This document shows positions 28,697-38,376 of a DNA stretch of 56,976 nucleotides, piece by piece. The position numbers were made by a program, and so were the translations under genes. How positions within the stretch are numbered: the first letter of the stretch is position 1; every line of letters begins with the position of its first letter. This stretch comes from Pseudorhizobium endolithicum. Its GTDB lineage: Bacteria; Pseudomonadota; Alphaproteobacteria; Rhizobiales; Rhizobiaceae. The DNA lies in assembly GCF_902153245.2 (NCBI RefSeq), contig NZ_CABFWF030000018.1, positions 146,247-203,222 on the forward strand, read 5' to 3'. A model generated the notes under the pieces. It had not been told where the DNA came from and searched no databases. It was given only the letters and a program-made list of their open reading frames with translations.

Positions 28697-29905
28697 GTGG
28701 AAAGACGTTCAAAGGTACAGGACGGACCGCGTTGGCTGGGTCCGGTAGCCCATAGCCGCTCAGCCCTGATACCGCCGATTTCGGCGGCCCGGTGGCTGCT
28801 GGTGCTGATCGTCATCGCCGGTATCTATTTCTTTCACGGCTTTGTCGTTCCGGTCCTTGCCGCTCTTGTCATCGGCTTCGCAAGCTGGCCCCTCTACCGC
28901 CGGATGCTGGGCCATATCGGCGGGAACACCACCATCGGGGCGACCCTTGCAATCGTCTTCATCCTGATCTTTCTCATTGTCCCGATTGGCATCGCCGTGT
29001 CCTACACGATCGGAGAGGTCCGTGAATGGATCGCCTGGATCCTGACGGTGAACCACGATGGCGCTTCCGCTCCCGTCTGGATCGCCGGGCTTCCCGGAGT
29101 CGGCGAATGGCTGACGGTGCAGTGGGACCGCCACATTGGATCGCCCGGCGCGGTGGGCGAACTCATCCAGATCGTCAGCGGTGCGAACATCGGCAATATC
29201 TACAGGGCCGTCATCGCGGCCGGTGACGGCGCCTTCCACCTGTTCCTGACGCTGCTCTTCATGCTGATCGCGCTCTTCTTCGTCTATCGCGACGGAGCCT
29301 CCTTCAGCCGGCAGATCGACCTCCTGGGCGAGCGCATCCTGCCGACCCGGTGGGAGCGGATTTCGCGGGTCGTCCCTGCGACGATCAGTTCGACGGTGAC
29401 CGGCATGACGCTGATCGCGATCGGCGAGGGAATCGTCCTTGGCTGCGCCTACTGGATCGCCGGCGTCCCCTCGCCCGTGACGCTCGGCGTCCTCACGGGG
29501 ATCATGGCACTTATCCCCGGCGGCGCGCCCCTCTCCTTCACCCTGGTGTCGATCTATCTCGTCGCCAGCGGCTCATATTTCGCCGGGATCGCCCTTTTCG
29601 TGTGGGGATCGGTGGAGCTCTTCATCGTCGACAAGACGGTCCGGCCGCGGCTGGTGGGGGGGCCGATCAAGCTGCCCTTCCTTCCAACCTTCTTCGGCCT
29701 CGTCGGAGGCGTGAAAACCATGGGATTCCTCGGTCTTTTCATCGGCCCCGTGCTGATGGCGCTGATCGTCTCGATCTGGCGCGAATGGATTCGGGAGGTG
29801 AAGCTCGTAGACCCGGCAGAGATAGAGGCAGGGGATCTGGCCGCGGGCGCAGACAGCAGCTACCAGCCGGATGTGGCTCCGATCAGGACAGCCTCTTCTC
29901 CATGA
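28697..29905 (+). CDS. AI-2E family transporter (PerM-like)
   Basis: A membrane protein of about 402 residues. The start is uncertain: GTG 28697 is shown, TTG 28691 and a far upstream ATG 28553 are alternatives; the first helix begins at ISAARWLLVLIVIAGIYFF. The family layout is kept: two helices, a soluble middle part with MLIALFFVYRDG, and the C-terminal VDKTVRPRLVGGPIKLPFLP motif followed by helices. A hydrophilic C-terminal tail is present. It is divergent from bphO, separated by 156 bp. Paralogue of the partial gene at the window start; substrate unknown. Confidence 0.85.
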   Translation: MERRSKVQDGPRWLGPVAHSRSALIPPISAARWLLVLIVIAGIYFFHGFVVPVLAALVIGFASWPLYRRMLGHIGGNTTIGATLAIVFILIFLIVPIGIAVSYTIGEVREWIAWILTVNHDGASAPVWIAGLPGVGEWLTVQWDRHIGSPGAVGELIQIVSGANIGNIYRAVIAAGDGAFHLFLTLLFMLIALFFVYRDGASFSRQIDLLGERILPTRWERISRVVPATISSTVTGMTLIAIGEGIVLGCAYWIAGVPSPVTLGVLTGIMALIPGGAPLSFTLVSIYLVASGSYFAGIALFVWGSVELFIVDKTVRPRLVGGPIKLPFLPTFFGLVGGVKTMGFLGLFIGPVLMALIVSIWREWIREVKLVDPAEIEAGDLAAGADSSYQPDVAPIRTASSP

Positions 29906-29999
29906 AGATGCTGAGCGGGTCCGGCTTGTAGGATCCGAAGGCCGCAATCTCATTGCGTCACGATCGTCCGCGACAGCAATCACAGCAAGGAGCCCTGAC

Positions 30000-30404
30000 A
30001 TGAACGCTGCCATCATAGTCCTGACCATTCTCGGCTGCGACGACAGCGGGACCGAATGCCACTACGTCGCAACATCCGAAAAGCGCTGGCCGAGCATCGA
30101 AATGTGCAGCGCCGTATCCGAGGCGGAACTGGCCGGCTTCGCCAATGCGCCCTACCCGATGGTGATCGCCGTGTGCCAGAAGCCGGATAGAAGCGAGGTT
30201 GCGACCGCGACCGATCCGGCAACGGCAACGCCTGCCCGGCAGGCCGACCTCACGCCGGAGGAGACGACGAGTCTCGCCTCGCGCGCAATTTCACGTGTTC
30301 GAGCAGTACTGCCGACGACGGAAGGGGTGCGCACGCTAATGCACAATCCGATCAGCCTCGTTGAAGAGAGCTATTCCTGGGTCGCGAAGAAGTTCCGCGA
30401 CTGA
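30000..30404 (+). CDS. Hypothetical protein, probably exported
   Basis: A 134-residue protein I do not recognise. AAGGAG precedes the ATG by 6 bases. The first 14 residues are hydrophobic (MNAAIIVLTILGCDD). There are four cysteines in the first 70 residues (C13, C19, and two more in EMCSAV and AVCQKP), a charged linker rich in T and A, and a predicted helical C-terminus. It lies 94 bp after the AI-2E-type gene on the same strand. Short proteins like this with paired cysteines are common in rhizobia. Confidence 0.65.
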   Translation: MNAAIIVLTILGCDDSGTECHYVATSEKRWPSIEMCSAVSEAELAGFANAPYPMVIAVCQKPDRSEVATATDPATATPARQADLTPEETTSLASRAISRVRAVLPTTEGVRTLMHNPISLVEESYSWVAKKFRD

Positions 30405-30409
30405 GCGTT

Positions 30410-31543
30410 TCAGGCTGCCAGCGCGGCGGCCTGTGCGTAGGAGCGGGACGCGGCGCGAAGTTCGGATCGCTGGAGTTTCTCGACGATCGCCAGCAGGTCT
30501 GCGACAACCGGCGAGCGGTCTGCAAGATCGCGGCAATCCGAGATGAGCTGTTCGCATATTCCCGCCGCCGTATCCATGACGCCGGCGTTCCGCCACAGCA
30601 CGGTTCCGGCGACGAAGACGCCGGCAATATCGCGATGCAAGCCTGCGGCTTCGAACATCGCCCGCAGGGCATGCATCCTTCCGGTGGCGAGAAGAGCCCT
30701 TACCCGCGCGTCGCCGAGGCCCGACAAAGCAGCCAGCGCCTCGGCCAGGAAATCCGCCTTGCCGGTGCACAGCGCATTGATGAGAAGCGCAGGGGTAAGC
30801 ATGCCGCAGGCGCGCATGTGCTCTACGAGGGCAGCAAGCTCCGACGGAGGCGCAGCTCCAGCGATCGTGAGCGTCGCATTCTGCGTCGCTTCCACCGTCA
30901 GGCGCTCCAGCCGCTGGCGGGCGATCACCGTCGACACCAGGCCGGATGCAGCAAGGGCCTCGCCGACCTTCGCCACGAGGCGTTGGCGGACATCGGCCGC
31001 GAGATCGTCGCGAGCAAGCAACAATCGCCTCACCTCCGCATCGTGGCCGAACCGCTCTGCGATCCGGGCGAAGCTGTTGCGAGGAAACTCCGCCGATTCG
31101 TTCTCCAGCAGAAGGATCACGTTGCCGAGGTCGCCAACTTCCACGACCGCCGCACAGGCGGTTCGCGGCAGGCCCGGGCGAGCAGCCACCAAGCTGCGCG
31201 TCAAGCCGTCCCCCCGGCCGATCAGATCCACGAGATCGGCATCACGCAGCACCGGCGACTGGGCGACTACGGTACAGGCGATTTCCGTCTGGTCTTCGGC
31301 CAGCGCCAGGATGATCGCACGGGGAGCCTCCGAAGACGTCGCCAGAGCCTGAGCGAGAGCAAGCCGCACCTGTGGTGCAGGATCATCGAGAAGGTGCGAC
31401 ATCGCCGTCAATGCGGCCTGGCGCCTGTCGGCACCAAGACCCGAACCGAGATAGGCGCGCCCCAGCGCATTCGCCGCCTTGGCTCTATCGCCGGCAGATG
31501 CGGTCTCGAGCCAGCGAAGAAAGGCCTCTATAATCACTGTCAA
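30410..31543 (-). CDS. DUF2336 domain-containing protein
   Basis: A 377-residue helical-repeat protein. The N-terminal half has HEAT-like text (LLDDPAPQVRLALAQALATSSEAPRAIILALA, split over residues 50-85) and the DUF2336 core. This family occurs mainly in alphaproteobacteria; its biochemical role is unknown. It converges with the hypothetical gene at 30000, with stops 5 bp apart. A 13-bp palindrome, AATCTTTAAGATT at 31597-31609, lies 54 bp upstream of the start. Confidence 0.8.
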   Translation of the reverse strand: MTVIIEAFLRWLETASAGDRAKAANALGRAYLGSGLGADRRQAALTAMSHLLDDPAPQVRLALAQALATSSEAPRAIILALAEDQTEIACTVVAQSPVLRDADLVDLIGRGDGLTRSLVAARPGLPRTACAAVVEVGDLGNVILLLENESAEFPRNSFARIAERFGHDAEVRRLLLARDDLAADVRQRLVAKVGEALAASGLVSTVIARQRLERLTVEATQNATLTIAGAAPPSELAALVEHMRACGMLTPALLINALCTGKADFLAEALAALSGLGDARVRALLATGRMHALRAMFEAAGLHRDIAGVFVAGTVLWRNAGVMDTAAGICEQLISDCRDLADRSPVVADLLAIVEKLQRSELRAASRSYAQAAALAA

Positions 31544-31643
31544 CTCCGGCGACGAACATGCTCACAGGCACCGATATACCTGCAGCCTAACCGGCAAATC
31601 TTTAAGATTGGTTCACCATAGCGATTAACCTCTCCTCACCACC

Positions 31644-32252
31644 CTAGCGGGTCAGCGGGCGGCTCATCTCAAATATGTCGGCACCACCGTCACAGTAGTC
31701 GCGATAGCCCATGCGCGCGATGGGACGCATGAGCGCCATGTCTATCCGGCCATCGCGGATGACCTCGTCGCGAATGTGGATACCGACAACCTGGCCAAAA
31801 ACCATATAGGATTCGGCGTATTGGCCATCGAGGGTCTTGGGTTGCGCGATATCCGTCACCCGACATTCGAGGGCGGTATAAGCTTCGGCGACATAAGGGG
31901 CATCCACCAGCCGTCCGGGGGCCGGAGAGAGGTTTGCTACAGCGAACTCGTCGATGCCATAGGGTACGGCAACCGAAGAGGCGTTGACCTTCTGCGCCAG
32001 GTCGCGGCTTGCCATGCTCGCCGTGAAGACCCCCGTCTCCTCGGCATTGCGGAGGCTGTCCTTCCTGCCGCTCGACGAGAACATGACGATCTTGGGCAGG
32101 TCCGAAACGATGTTGAAGAAGGAATAGGGAGAGAGATTGCGGGAGCCGTCCCTGCCCTTCGTGCCGATCCAGCCGATCGGCCTTGGAGCCACGATCGCCT
32201 TGAAGGGATCATGCCTCAGGCCGTGATCGTTTGCATCGGTCGCATAGAACAT
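31644..32252 (-). CDS. Flavin reductase family protein
   Basis: A 202-residue FMN-binding split-barrel protein. The start [12 protein letters not shown] is followed by IVAPRPIGWIGTKG at about residues 21-34 and NLSPYSFFNIVSDLPKIVMFS, standard text of the flavin reductase-like family (DIM6/NTAB type). Such proteins reduce FMN or use it to act on other substrates. Its ATG shares one base with the stop of the nitroreductase (TGATG), so they are translationally coupled and may act together. Confidence 0.88.
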   Translation of the reverse strand: MFYATDANDHGLRHDPFKAIVAPRPIGWIGTKGRDGSRNLSPYSFFNIVSDLPKIVMFSSSGRKDSLRNAEETGVFTASMASRDLAQKVNASSVAVPYGIDEFAVANLSPAPGRLVDAPYVAEAYTALECRVTDIAQPKTLDGQYAESYMVFGQVVGIHIRDEVIRDGRIDMALMRPIARMGYRDYCDGGADIFEMSRPLTR

Positions 32253-32839
32253 CAGCCGTCGCTTTCGCCGGCATAGGTGACGATGCTGGAGAGTTCGGGC
32301 CGCGGCCGATCCGGTACCGCGAGTTGGGGCGATCCGATGTGGATGAAGCCGGCGACTTTCTCGTTCTCCCCTACGCCCAGCGCATCGAGCGCGCGGCGAT
32401 CGTAGGCGATCCATTCGGTCCGCCAGTTGGCAACGTAACCGTGCGCATTGGCCGCCATCAGCATGTTGAGGCAAACGGCGCCTGCCGAGAGCACCTGCTC
32501 CCACTCCGGGATCTTCACATGCGGTGCAGCCGTGCTGACGACGGCCACGACCACCGGCGCGCGCGTGAAACGGGTCAGTTCGGCCTCGCGCGCCCCATCC
32601 ACCAGTTCCCCGGCGGTTGTTTCGACGATGGAAAGGAAGGCCTCGCCCAAGCGGCCTCGAACGTCGCCGCGGTAGACGATAAAGCGCCAGGGAGCGAGTT
32701 TGCCGTGATCGGGAACACGGACCGCGAGGGTGAGAATCGATTCGAGCTCCGAAGGCGACGGGCCGGGTTCGCCGATCTGGGCGACGGGAGTCGAATGCCT
32801 CCCGCGCAGGTAATCAGCGAGCTTCATGTCATTTTGCAT
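32252..32839 (-). CDS. Nitroreductase family protein
   Basis: A 195-residue FMN-dependent oxidoreductase. Start ATG 32837-32839 ([19 protein letters not shown]) is chosen over a long open upstream stretch. Typical text: [21 protein letters not shown] at residues 37-57, where the family binds FMN, and the late GFIHIGSPQ. It most resembles the YdjA-type short nitroreductases. It overlaps the flavin reductase by one base. Nitroaromatic, quinone or flavin substrates are all possible. Confidence 0.88.
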   Translation of the reverse strand: MQNDMKLADYLRGRHSTPVAQIGEPGPSPSELESILTLAVRVPDHGKLAPWRFIVYRGDVRGRLGEAFLSIVETTAGELVDGAREAELTRFTRAPVVVAVVSTAAPHVKIPEWEQVLSAGAVCLNMLMAANAHGYVANWRTEWIAYDRRALDALGVGENEKVAGFIHIGSPQLAVPDRPRPELSSIVTYAGESDG

Positions 32840-32945
32840 ACTTGAGTCTCTCTTCGCATCATCGCGCGGCGGAAAGTCTTGAAATTGCCCCAGGATTGGT
32901 CTTGAAGTGAAGCTTCGCAGCCAAAGAGTCAACCGGTTCAGAGAT

Positions 32946-33932
32946 ATGCCCAGGATTTCCATTGCGGCGCGCCATGTCCTCGCAGGAGCGATGGCATTGA
33001 CGGCGGTTAACGGCGCCGGCGCGCAGGAAGCCTTCAAGTCATTCAAGCAGCTCGACAGCACGACGAAGATGCCGAAGCTGAGCGCCTTCTCGGCAACCGG
33101 TGCCGCAACGGCGACGGCTGCCGCAAAGGACATCGTCTTCGAAGCGAAGCTCGCCGACAGCGAGGAACCGCTGAAGGAAGGACTGACCTGGCGCGTCTTC
33201 AGTCCAATCTCCGGCGAAGACGGGAAGCTGCCGCTCGTAGCCAGCGCCGAGGGCGGCGGGGCGTCGTTCCAGCTCCTGCCGGGTGATTACTTCGTCAATG
33301 TCGCCTTCGGGCGCGCCGGCGTTACCAAGAAGCTGACGGTTCCCGCCGAGGGCGAGGTCGAGCGCCAGACCATGGTGCTGGATGCCGGGGGCGTCGTCTT
33401 CGATGCGGTTTCGGGGCCGGATGCCCCCATCCCGGCCAACCGCCTCCGTTTTTCCATCTATTCCTCGGAAGTGCGCGAAGACGGGGAGCGCGGCCTGGTC
33501 ATGGCGGACGTGAATCCGGATACGATCGTGCGCCTCAACAGCGGTACCTACCACGTCGTTTCCGAATACGGCGACGTCAACGCCGTCGTTCGCGCCGATA
33601 TCCAGGTCGAGGCGGGCAAGCTGATCGAAGCAACGCTCCAGCACCAGGCTGCCGAGATTACGCTGAAGCTCGTATCGCAGCCCGGCGGGGAAGCCATTGC
33701 GGATACCGCGTGGTCGGTCCTCACCGCCGCAGGCGACATCGTCAACGAAAGCGTCAGTGCGTTCTCAACAATGGTTCTGGCGGAAGGCGAATATCTTGCG
33801 GTCGCGCGCAACAAGGACAGGATCTACCAGCGCGCCTTCAGCGTGAAGGCGGCCGAGAACCAGGATGTCGAGGTCCTGATGAAGGAACAGCCGGATATGG
33901 GACTGCTGAGCAACGCCGAACTGCGCGACTGA
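32946..33932 (+). CDS. Secreted hypothetical protein with beta-rich repeats
   Basis: A 328-residue protein. I start at ATG 32946, which begins a signal peptide ([20 protein letters not shown], cleavage near GAGAQE); a GTG 39 bp upstream is also open. The rest is beta-rich with repeated carboxypeptidase-regulatory-like units, each with a [14 protein letters not shown] or AWSVLTAAG strand and a glycine-tyrosine turn ([27 protein letters not shown]). Three such units are visible. No catalytic residues can be pointed to; it may be a periplasmic binding or structural protein. It converges with thrS. Confidence 0.72.
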   Translation: MPRISIAARHVLAGAMALTAVNGAGAQEAFKSFKQLDSTTKMPKLSAFSATGAATATAAAKDIVFEAKLADSEEPLKEGLTWRVFSPISGEDGKLPLVASAEGGGASFQLLPGDYFVNVAFGRAGVTKKLTVPAEGEVERQTMVLDAGGVVFDAVSGPDAPIPANRLRFSIYSSEVREDGERGLVMADVNPDTIVRLNSGTYHVVSEYGDVNAVVRADIQVEAGKLIEATLQHQAAEITLKLVSQPGGEAIADTAWSVLTAAGDIVNESVSAFSTMVLAEGEYLAVARNKDRIYQRAFSVKAAENQDVEVLMKEQPDMGLLSNAELRD

Positions 33933-33945
33933 CGCAGCCGAGCAG

Positions 33946-33974
33946 GCAAAAGGCGCCCGCCGAAGCGGACGCCT
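33946..33974 (-). terminator. Intrinsic terminator of thrS
   Basis: A 10-bp stem with one mismatch (33951-33960 against 33965-33974) closed by a CGAA/TTCG tetraloop. On the minus strand it is followed by TTTTGCC. It starts 6 bp after the thrS stop and may also act on the convergent gene that ends at 33932. Confidence 0.65.
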
Positions 33975-33980
33975 CGATAT

Positions 33981-35984
33981 TCAGGCCACGGTCTTCCTCG
34001 CGGCCGCCTTGCGCAACAGATCGGGAGGGGTTGCTTCGAGCTGCAAAGCGGCGACCGCGGCGTCGAGCGGCATCGCCGTCTGAGCCTGCGAACCGAGCCG
34101 GCGGATGTTCACCGAGCGCTCCTCCGCTTCCTTCTTTCCGCACACGATGATGACCGGAACCTTGGTGACGGAATGCTCGCGGATCTTGTAGTTGATCTTC
34201 TCGTTGCGGAAATCGGTTTCGACAACCATGCCCGCCTCGCGAAGAGCCTCCGCCACCTCGCGCCCATAGTCGTCGGCATCCGAGGTGATCGTTGCCACCA
34301 CGGCCTGCACCGGTGCGAACCAGAGCGGCATGTGTCCCGCGAAGTTCTCGATCAGGATGCCGAGGAAGCGCTCCATGGAGCCGCAGATCGCCCGGTGGAT
34401 CATCACCGGCTGGCGCTTCTCCGAGTTCTGGTCGATGTAGAAGGCGCCGAAGCGTTCCGGGAGGTTGAAGTCGACCTGCGTGGTGCCGCACTGCCATTCA
34501 CGGCCGATCGCGTCCTTCAGCGTGTATTCGAACTTCGGGCCGTAGAAAGCCCCCTCGCCCGGCAGAATACCGGTCTTGATGCGGCCGCCCGACTGCGCCT
34601 CGATCGTCTTCAGCACGTCCATCATCACCGACTCGGCGCGATCCCACAGATCGTCCGAACCGACCCGCTTTTCCGGCCGCGTGGAGAGCTTGACGACGAT
34701 TTCCCCGAACCCGAAGTCCTCGTAGACGGACAGGATGAGGTCGTTGATGCGCAGGCATTCCGCCGCCATCTGTTCGTCGGTGCAGAAGACATGGGCATCG
34801 TCCTGCGTAAAGCCGCGCACCCGCATCAGGCCATGCAGCGCGCCGGACGGCTCGTAACGGTGCACCAGTCCGAATTCTGCAAGACGGATAGGTAGTTCAC
34901 GGTACGACTTCAAGCCATGCTTGAAGATCTGCACGTGGCCGGGGCAGTTCATCGGCTTCAGCGCGAAGACCCGGTCATCGGCCTCCGGATCGTCCGGATT
35001 GGTGAGCGCATGGGCGGATTTCACCGCGAACATGTTTTCCTGGTACCAGCCCCAGTGACCGGAGGTTTCCCAGAGCGAGGTGTCGAGTACCTGCGGCGCG
35101 TTCACCTCCTCGTAGGTTCCCGCCAGCCGGCGGCGCATGTAGGCGACGAGCGTCTGGAACATCCGCCAGCCCTTGCCGTGCCAGAAGACCACGCCCGGAC
35201 CTTCCTCCTGGAAATGGAAGAGATCCATTTCGCGGCCGAGCTTGCGGTGGTCGCGCTTTTCCGCCTCGGCCAGCACGTGAAGGTACTGGTCGAGTTCCTC
35301 CTGCGTCGCCCACGCCGTGCCGTAGATGCGCGTCAGCATCGGATTATTGGAATCGCCGCGCCAGTATGCGCCCGCCACCTTCATCAGCTTGAAGGCGGTG
35401 CCGATCTGCCCCGTCGATGCCATATGGGGGCCGCGGCAAAGGTCGAACCAGTCGCCCTGGTAATAGATCTTGAGGTCCTGGTCTTCCGGAATGGCGTCTA
35501 CCAGTTCGACCTTGTAGTCCTCGCCCTTGGACGCGAAGACCTCCTTCGCCTTGTTGCGAGGCCAGACTTCCTTGGTGAACGGCTTGTTGCGGGCGATGAT
35601 CTCCTTCATCTTCGCCTCGATCTTCGGGAGATCTTCCGGCGTGAAGGGCGTTTCTCGGGCGAAGTCGTAGTAGAACCCGTTTTCGATCACCGGACCGATG
35701 GTCACCTGTGTGGACGGCCACAGTTCCTGCACGGCTTCGGCCATCACATGGGCCGTGTCGTGGCGGATCAGTTCGAGCGCGCGCGGATCGGTGCGCGTGA
35801 CGATCTCGATCGAACCGTCGGCGACGGGATCGGAAAGATCGCGCAGGACGCCGTCAATGGCGACGGCGACGGCCTTCTTCGCCAGCGACTTCGAAATCGA
35901 CTCAGCGACGTCGCGACCCGTCGTTCCGACGTCGAACGCGCGGACGGAGCCATCGGGAAAGGTAAGGGAAACGGATTGAGTCAT
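33981..35984 (-). CDS. thrS: Threonyl-tRNA synthetase
   Basis: A 667-residue class II synthetase. Start ATG 35982-35984 has AGGAG before it. Domain order is complete: TGS (residues 1-65, [13 protein letters not shown]), the editing domain with [12 protein letters not shown] near 75-90, the catalytic core with zinc ligand Cys in [10 protein letters not shown], class II motif 3 (CGSMERFLG), and the anticodon-binding domain at the C-terminus. A normal length. A ribosome site-rich 5' region but no recognisable T-box or operator. Confidence 0.98.
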   Translation of the reverse strand: MTQSVSLTFPDGSVRAFDVGTTGRDVAESISKSLAKKAVAVAIDGVLRDLSDPVADGSIEIVTRTDPRALELIRHDTAHVMAEAVQELWPSTQVTIGPVIENGFYYDFARETPFTPEDLPKIEAKMKEIIARNKPFTKEVWPRNKAKEVFASKGEDYKVELVDAIPEDQDLKIYYQGDWFDLCRGPHMASTGQIGTAFKLMKVAGAYWRGDSNNPMLTRIYGTAWATQEELDQYLHVLAEAEKRDHRKLGREMDLFHFQEEGPGVVFWHGKGWRMFQTLVAYMRRRLAGTYEEVNAPQVLDTSLWETSGHWGWYQENMFAVKSAHALTNPDDPEADDRVFALKPMNCPGHVQIFKHGLKSYRELPIRLAEFGLVHRYEPSGALHGLMRVRGFTQDDAHVFCTDEQMAAECLRINDLILSVYEDFGFGEIVVKLSTRPEKRVGSDDLWDRAESVMMDVLKTIEAQSGGRIKTGILPGEGAFYGPKFEYTLKDAIGREWQCGTTQVDFNLPERFGAFYIDQNSEKRQPVMIHRAICGSMERFLGILIENFAGHMPLWFAPVQAVVATITSDADDYGREVAEALREAGMVVETDFRNEKINYKIREHSVTKVPVIIVCGKKEAEERSVNIRRLGSQAQTAMPLDAAVAALQLEATPPDLLRKAAARKTVA

Positions 35985-36112
35985 GACTGCTCCTGGATCC
36001 AGTCCCGCCAACGAATGCGGGTGGTGGTTGAAAAGCCGGCACGGCATCGAAGCGCCGGGCTGTAGACGCGCCGGGTGATAGTGCTTTTCCGACAGCTAGT
36101 AAAGCTTGCAGG

Positions 36113-36463
36113 TCAGGAATGGCGGCGCCAATAGCGCCACGGCGCCCACCAATACTGCCGGCTTCGGAGCGCCTCCGGCACCGGATCGAGTCCCGAACTG
36201 CCGCCCGGACCGCAGCGGGTGACACGAAACATCGTCATCCAGCCACCTGCCCACAATCCGTGCCGCGCGATCGCCTCGTATCCGTATTCGGAACAGGTGG
36301 GGATGTGGCGGCAGGAATTGCCGACAAAGCCGGAAAGCGTCAACTGGTAGAGCCGCACCAGGCCCATACCGAACAGCCTTCCGGGCGTCTTCGGAAACGA
36401 TCCGGACCAGTTGCGGGAGCCGCGGGTTACCGGTGCATGGTGATGGCCGTGTTCGCTACACAT
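36113..36463 (-). CDS. yidD: Membrane protein insertion efficiency factor YidD
   Basis: A 116-residue small protein. ATG 36461-36463 overlaps the preceding scaffold gene stop by 8 bp. The YidD core is clear: LVRLYQLTLSGFVGN, then CRHIPTCSEYGYEAIARHG with the conserved cysteines, then WMTMFRVTRCGPGGSSGLDPVP. It has an N-terminal histidine/basic extension and a basic, tryptophan-rich tail. YidD assists YidC-dependent membrane insertion. In most bacteria it sits near rpmH-rnpA; here it is next to an Fe-S scaffold gene, which is usual for rhizobia. Confidence 0.9.
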   Translation of the reverse strand: MCSEHGHHHAPVTRGSRNWSGSFPKTPGRLFGMGLVRLYQLTLSGFVGNSCRHIPTCSEYGYEAIARHGLWAGGWMTMFRVTRCGPGGSSGLDPVPEALRSRQYWWAPWRYWRRHS

Positions 36464-36911
36464 TCTCCGCCGCCGCCGTCTGGCGTGCCTTCGCTTCCAC
36501 CTGTCCGATCGCATCGACCACGGCCTCGAAGGTGAGCATGGTGGATGCATGCCGCGCCTTGTAGTCCTTTACCGGCTTCAGGTAGCGCATGTCCGCGAAG
36601 CGTCCCGAAGGCCCCTCACCGCCCGTCGTCAGCATCGCCAGCATGTCTTCGCGGGCCCGGCAGATCTCGGCTGCAGTGGCACCCACAACGTTCCGGGCCA
36701 TGACGGAGGAGGAAGCCTGGCCAAGCGCGCAGGCGCGCACCTCATGGGCGAAATCGGTAACGATACCCTCCTTCATCTTGAGATAGACGCGCACCTTGGA
36801 GCCACAGAGCTTCGAGTGTTTCTCCGCGATCGCATCGGCATCCGGCAGGGTGCCTGCGCGGGTGATGTTGCCGGCAAATTCAAGGATCTTGCTGTTATAG
36901 ATGTCGTCCAT
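36456..36911 (-). CDS. Iron-sulfur cluster scaffold, NifU/IscU N-terminal-like
   Basis: A 151-residue protein with the IscU-like fold: HSKLCGSKVRVYLKM at about residues 33-47, VRACALGQASSSVMA at about 58-72, AEICRAREDML near 82-92. The first cysteine is followed by GS rather than the GD of classic SufU/IscU, which is common in the alphaproteobacterial subgroup. It would hold or transfer Fe-S clusters, perhaps in a specialised pathway. Read from its own promoter (37014-36991) with yidD downstream. Confidence 0.85.
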   Translation of the reverse strand: MDDIYNSKILEFAGNITRAGTLPDADAIAEKHSKLCGSKVRVYLKMKEGIVTDFAHEVRACALGQASSSVMARNVVGATAAEICRAREDMLAMLTTGGEGPSGRFADMRYLKPVKDYKARHASTMLTFEAVVDAIGQVEAKARQTAAAENV

Positions 36912-36990
36912 GTCCGGGCTCGATGCTCGCCGGTCCGCGATGTGAACACAGCGTCTTCGCTTAGCCGCTGTGAAACAGCGAGTTTCCCAC

Positions 36991-37019
36991 TATATGTGAC
37001 GTCGTGCAAAAACGATCAA
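36991..37019 (-). promoter_or_regulatory. Sigma70-type promoter of the Fe-S scaffold-yidD operon
   Basis: On the minus strand, -35 TTGATC (37014-37019), a 17-bp spacer and -10 CATATA (36991-36996). The first codon of the scaffold gene (36911) is about 75 bp downstream of the expected start site. Confidence 0.55.
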
Positions 37020-37068
37020 GAAAAGGATGTTTTTGGCTCTACCTGCAGGGAAATGAGGCGGAAATATC

Positions 37069-37097
37069 TTGTCAACGGCGGCATGAAAGGTCAGATA
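37069..37097 (+). promoter_or_regulatory. Sigma70-type promoter of folE
   Basis: -35 TTGTCA (37069-37074), a 17-bp spacer and -10 CAGATA (37092-37097), pointing to folE, whose ATG is at 37180. It is back to back with the scaffold promoter, as expected for a divergent gene pair. Confidence 0.45.
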
Positions 37098-37179
37098 CGG
37101 ACCGATTGCCGATAATTTAGGCCGGCGCAGCCGGCTTGCATCAACGGGATGCTCACCTGCGGGCCTCCGGGAGACAGCA

Positions 37180-37794
37180 ATGGATGCCATCGTGAAGAAT
37201 TTTCCGGCCACCGGCCAGACCGACAGCCGCCCGACCCGCGAACAGGCGGAGGAAGCCGTGCGCGTCCTGCTGCGCTGGGCGGGCGAGGATCCCCAGCGCG
37301 AGGGCCTGTTGGACACGCCGAAGCGGGTCGCGGCAGCCTATCGCGAACTGTTTTCCGGCTATGATCTGTCGGCGGAAGAGGTACTGGGCCGGACGTTCGA
37401 GGAAGTCTCCGGTTACGAGGATGCCGTACTGGTGCGTGACATCCCCTTCTATTCCCACTGCGAGCACCACATGCTGCCGATCAGCGGCAGGGCGCATGTC
37501 GCCTATCTGCCGAACGGTCGGGTTCTGGGGCTTTCCAAGATCGCCCGCGTGGTCGACATCTTCGGTCGGAGGCTGCAGACGCAGGAGAACCTGACGGCGC
37601 AGATCGCAGCCGCCATCGAGGAGACGCTGAAGCCGCGCGGTGTGGCCGTGATGGTCGAGGCCGAGCACATGTGCATGGCCATGCGCGGTGTGCAGAAGCA
37701 AGGCTCCACCACGCTTACCACCACATTCACGGGCGAATACAAGGGCAATGCCGCAGAGCAGGCGCGCTTCCTGAGCCTCGTGCGCAACCGCTGA
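37180..37794 (+). CDS. folE: GTP cyclohydrolase I
   Basis: A 204-residue enzyme making dihydroneopterin triphosphate from GTP for folate synthesis. Zinc and catalytic text: [13 protein letters not shown] at about residues 90-102 and [14 protein letters not shown] at about 157-170, with [16 protein letters not shown] text ([18 protein letters not shown]) near 38-55. Zinc-dependent type IA, standard length. An 8-bp gap separates it from hisI, so they are likely co-transcribed. Confidence 0.97.
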   Translation: MDAIVKNFPATGQTDSRPTREQAEEAVRVLLRWAGEDPQREGLLDTPKRVAAAYRELFSGYDLSAEEVLGRTFEEVSGYEDAVLVRDIPFYSHCEHHMLPISGRAHVAYLPNGRVLGLSKIARVVDIFGRRLQTQENLTAQIAAAIEETLKPRGVAVMVEAEHMCMAMRGVQKQGSTTLTTTFTGEYKGNAAEQARFLSLVRNR

Positions 37795-37802
37795 GCCCAC
37801 CC

Positions 37803-38276
37803 ATGTCTCTCACCTTCCCCGCCCCGTCAGCGGACAAGGCCGTACAGGAGGGCGCCGGCGTCTTCGCGCCCGCCTTCGACGCGAACGGCCTCGTCACGGC
37901 AGTCGTCACCGACGCTTCCGACGGCGAGTTGCTGATGGTCGCGCACATGAACGAAGAAGCGCTTGCGCTCACCATCGAAAGCGGCATTGCCCATTATTAT
38001 AGCCGGTCGCGCCGGAAAATCTGGAAGAAGGGCGAGTCTTCCGGCAACCTGCAGACCGTCCATGAGATACGGACGGACTGCGATCAGGATGCCATTTGGC
38101 TCAAGGTCACCGTAGAGGGACACGATGCAACGTGCCACACCGGCCGCCGGTCGTGTTTCTACCGAACGGTCGCCATGACGGAGGACGCGGCCACGCTGCG
38201 GATCCTCGACGATCGCCTGCATTTCGATCCTGCCACGGTCTACGGGACCGACGCAGCCGATACGGGAACCAAGTAG
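37803..38276 (+). CDS. hisI: Phosphoribosyl-AMP cyclohydrolase
   Basis: A 157-residue enzyme of histidine synthesis opening the ring of PR-AMP. Metal-binding text is intact: [18 protein letters not shown] near residues 64-81, [13 protein letters not shown] near 89-101 and [10 protein letters not shown] near 113-122. It is the single-domain form, not fused to hisE. ATG 37803 is used because the frame is open further into folE but the N-terminus [12 protein letters not shown] is rhizobial. Confidence 0.95.
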   Translation: MSLTFPAPSADKAVQEGAGVFAPAFDANGLVTAVVTDASDGELLMVAHMNEEALALTIESGIAHYYSRSRRKIWKKGESSGNLQTVHEIRTDCDQDAIWLKVTVEGHDATCHTGRRSCFYRTVAMTEDAATLRILDDRLHFDPATVYGTDAADTGTK

Positions 38277-38376
38277 CGGCGTGTTCCGTTTCCCGACAGG
38301 CTGACGAGAGCTACACCATTTCGCAACCTGTCGGTGCTTCAATGCACCCATGGGAACGTTCAGCTTGGAGGCATGG

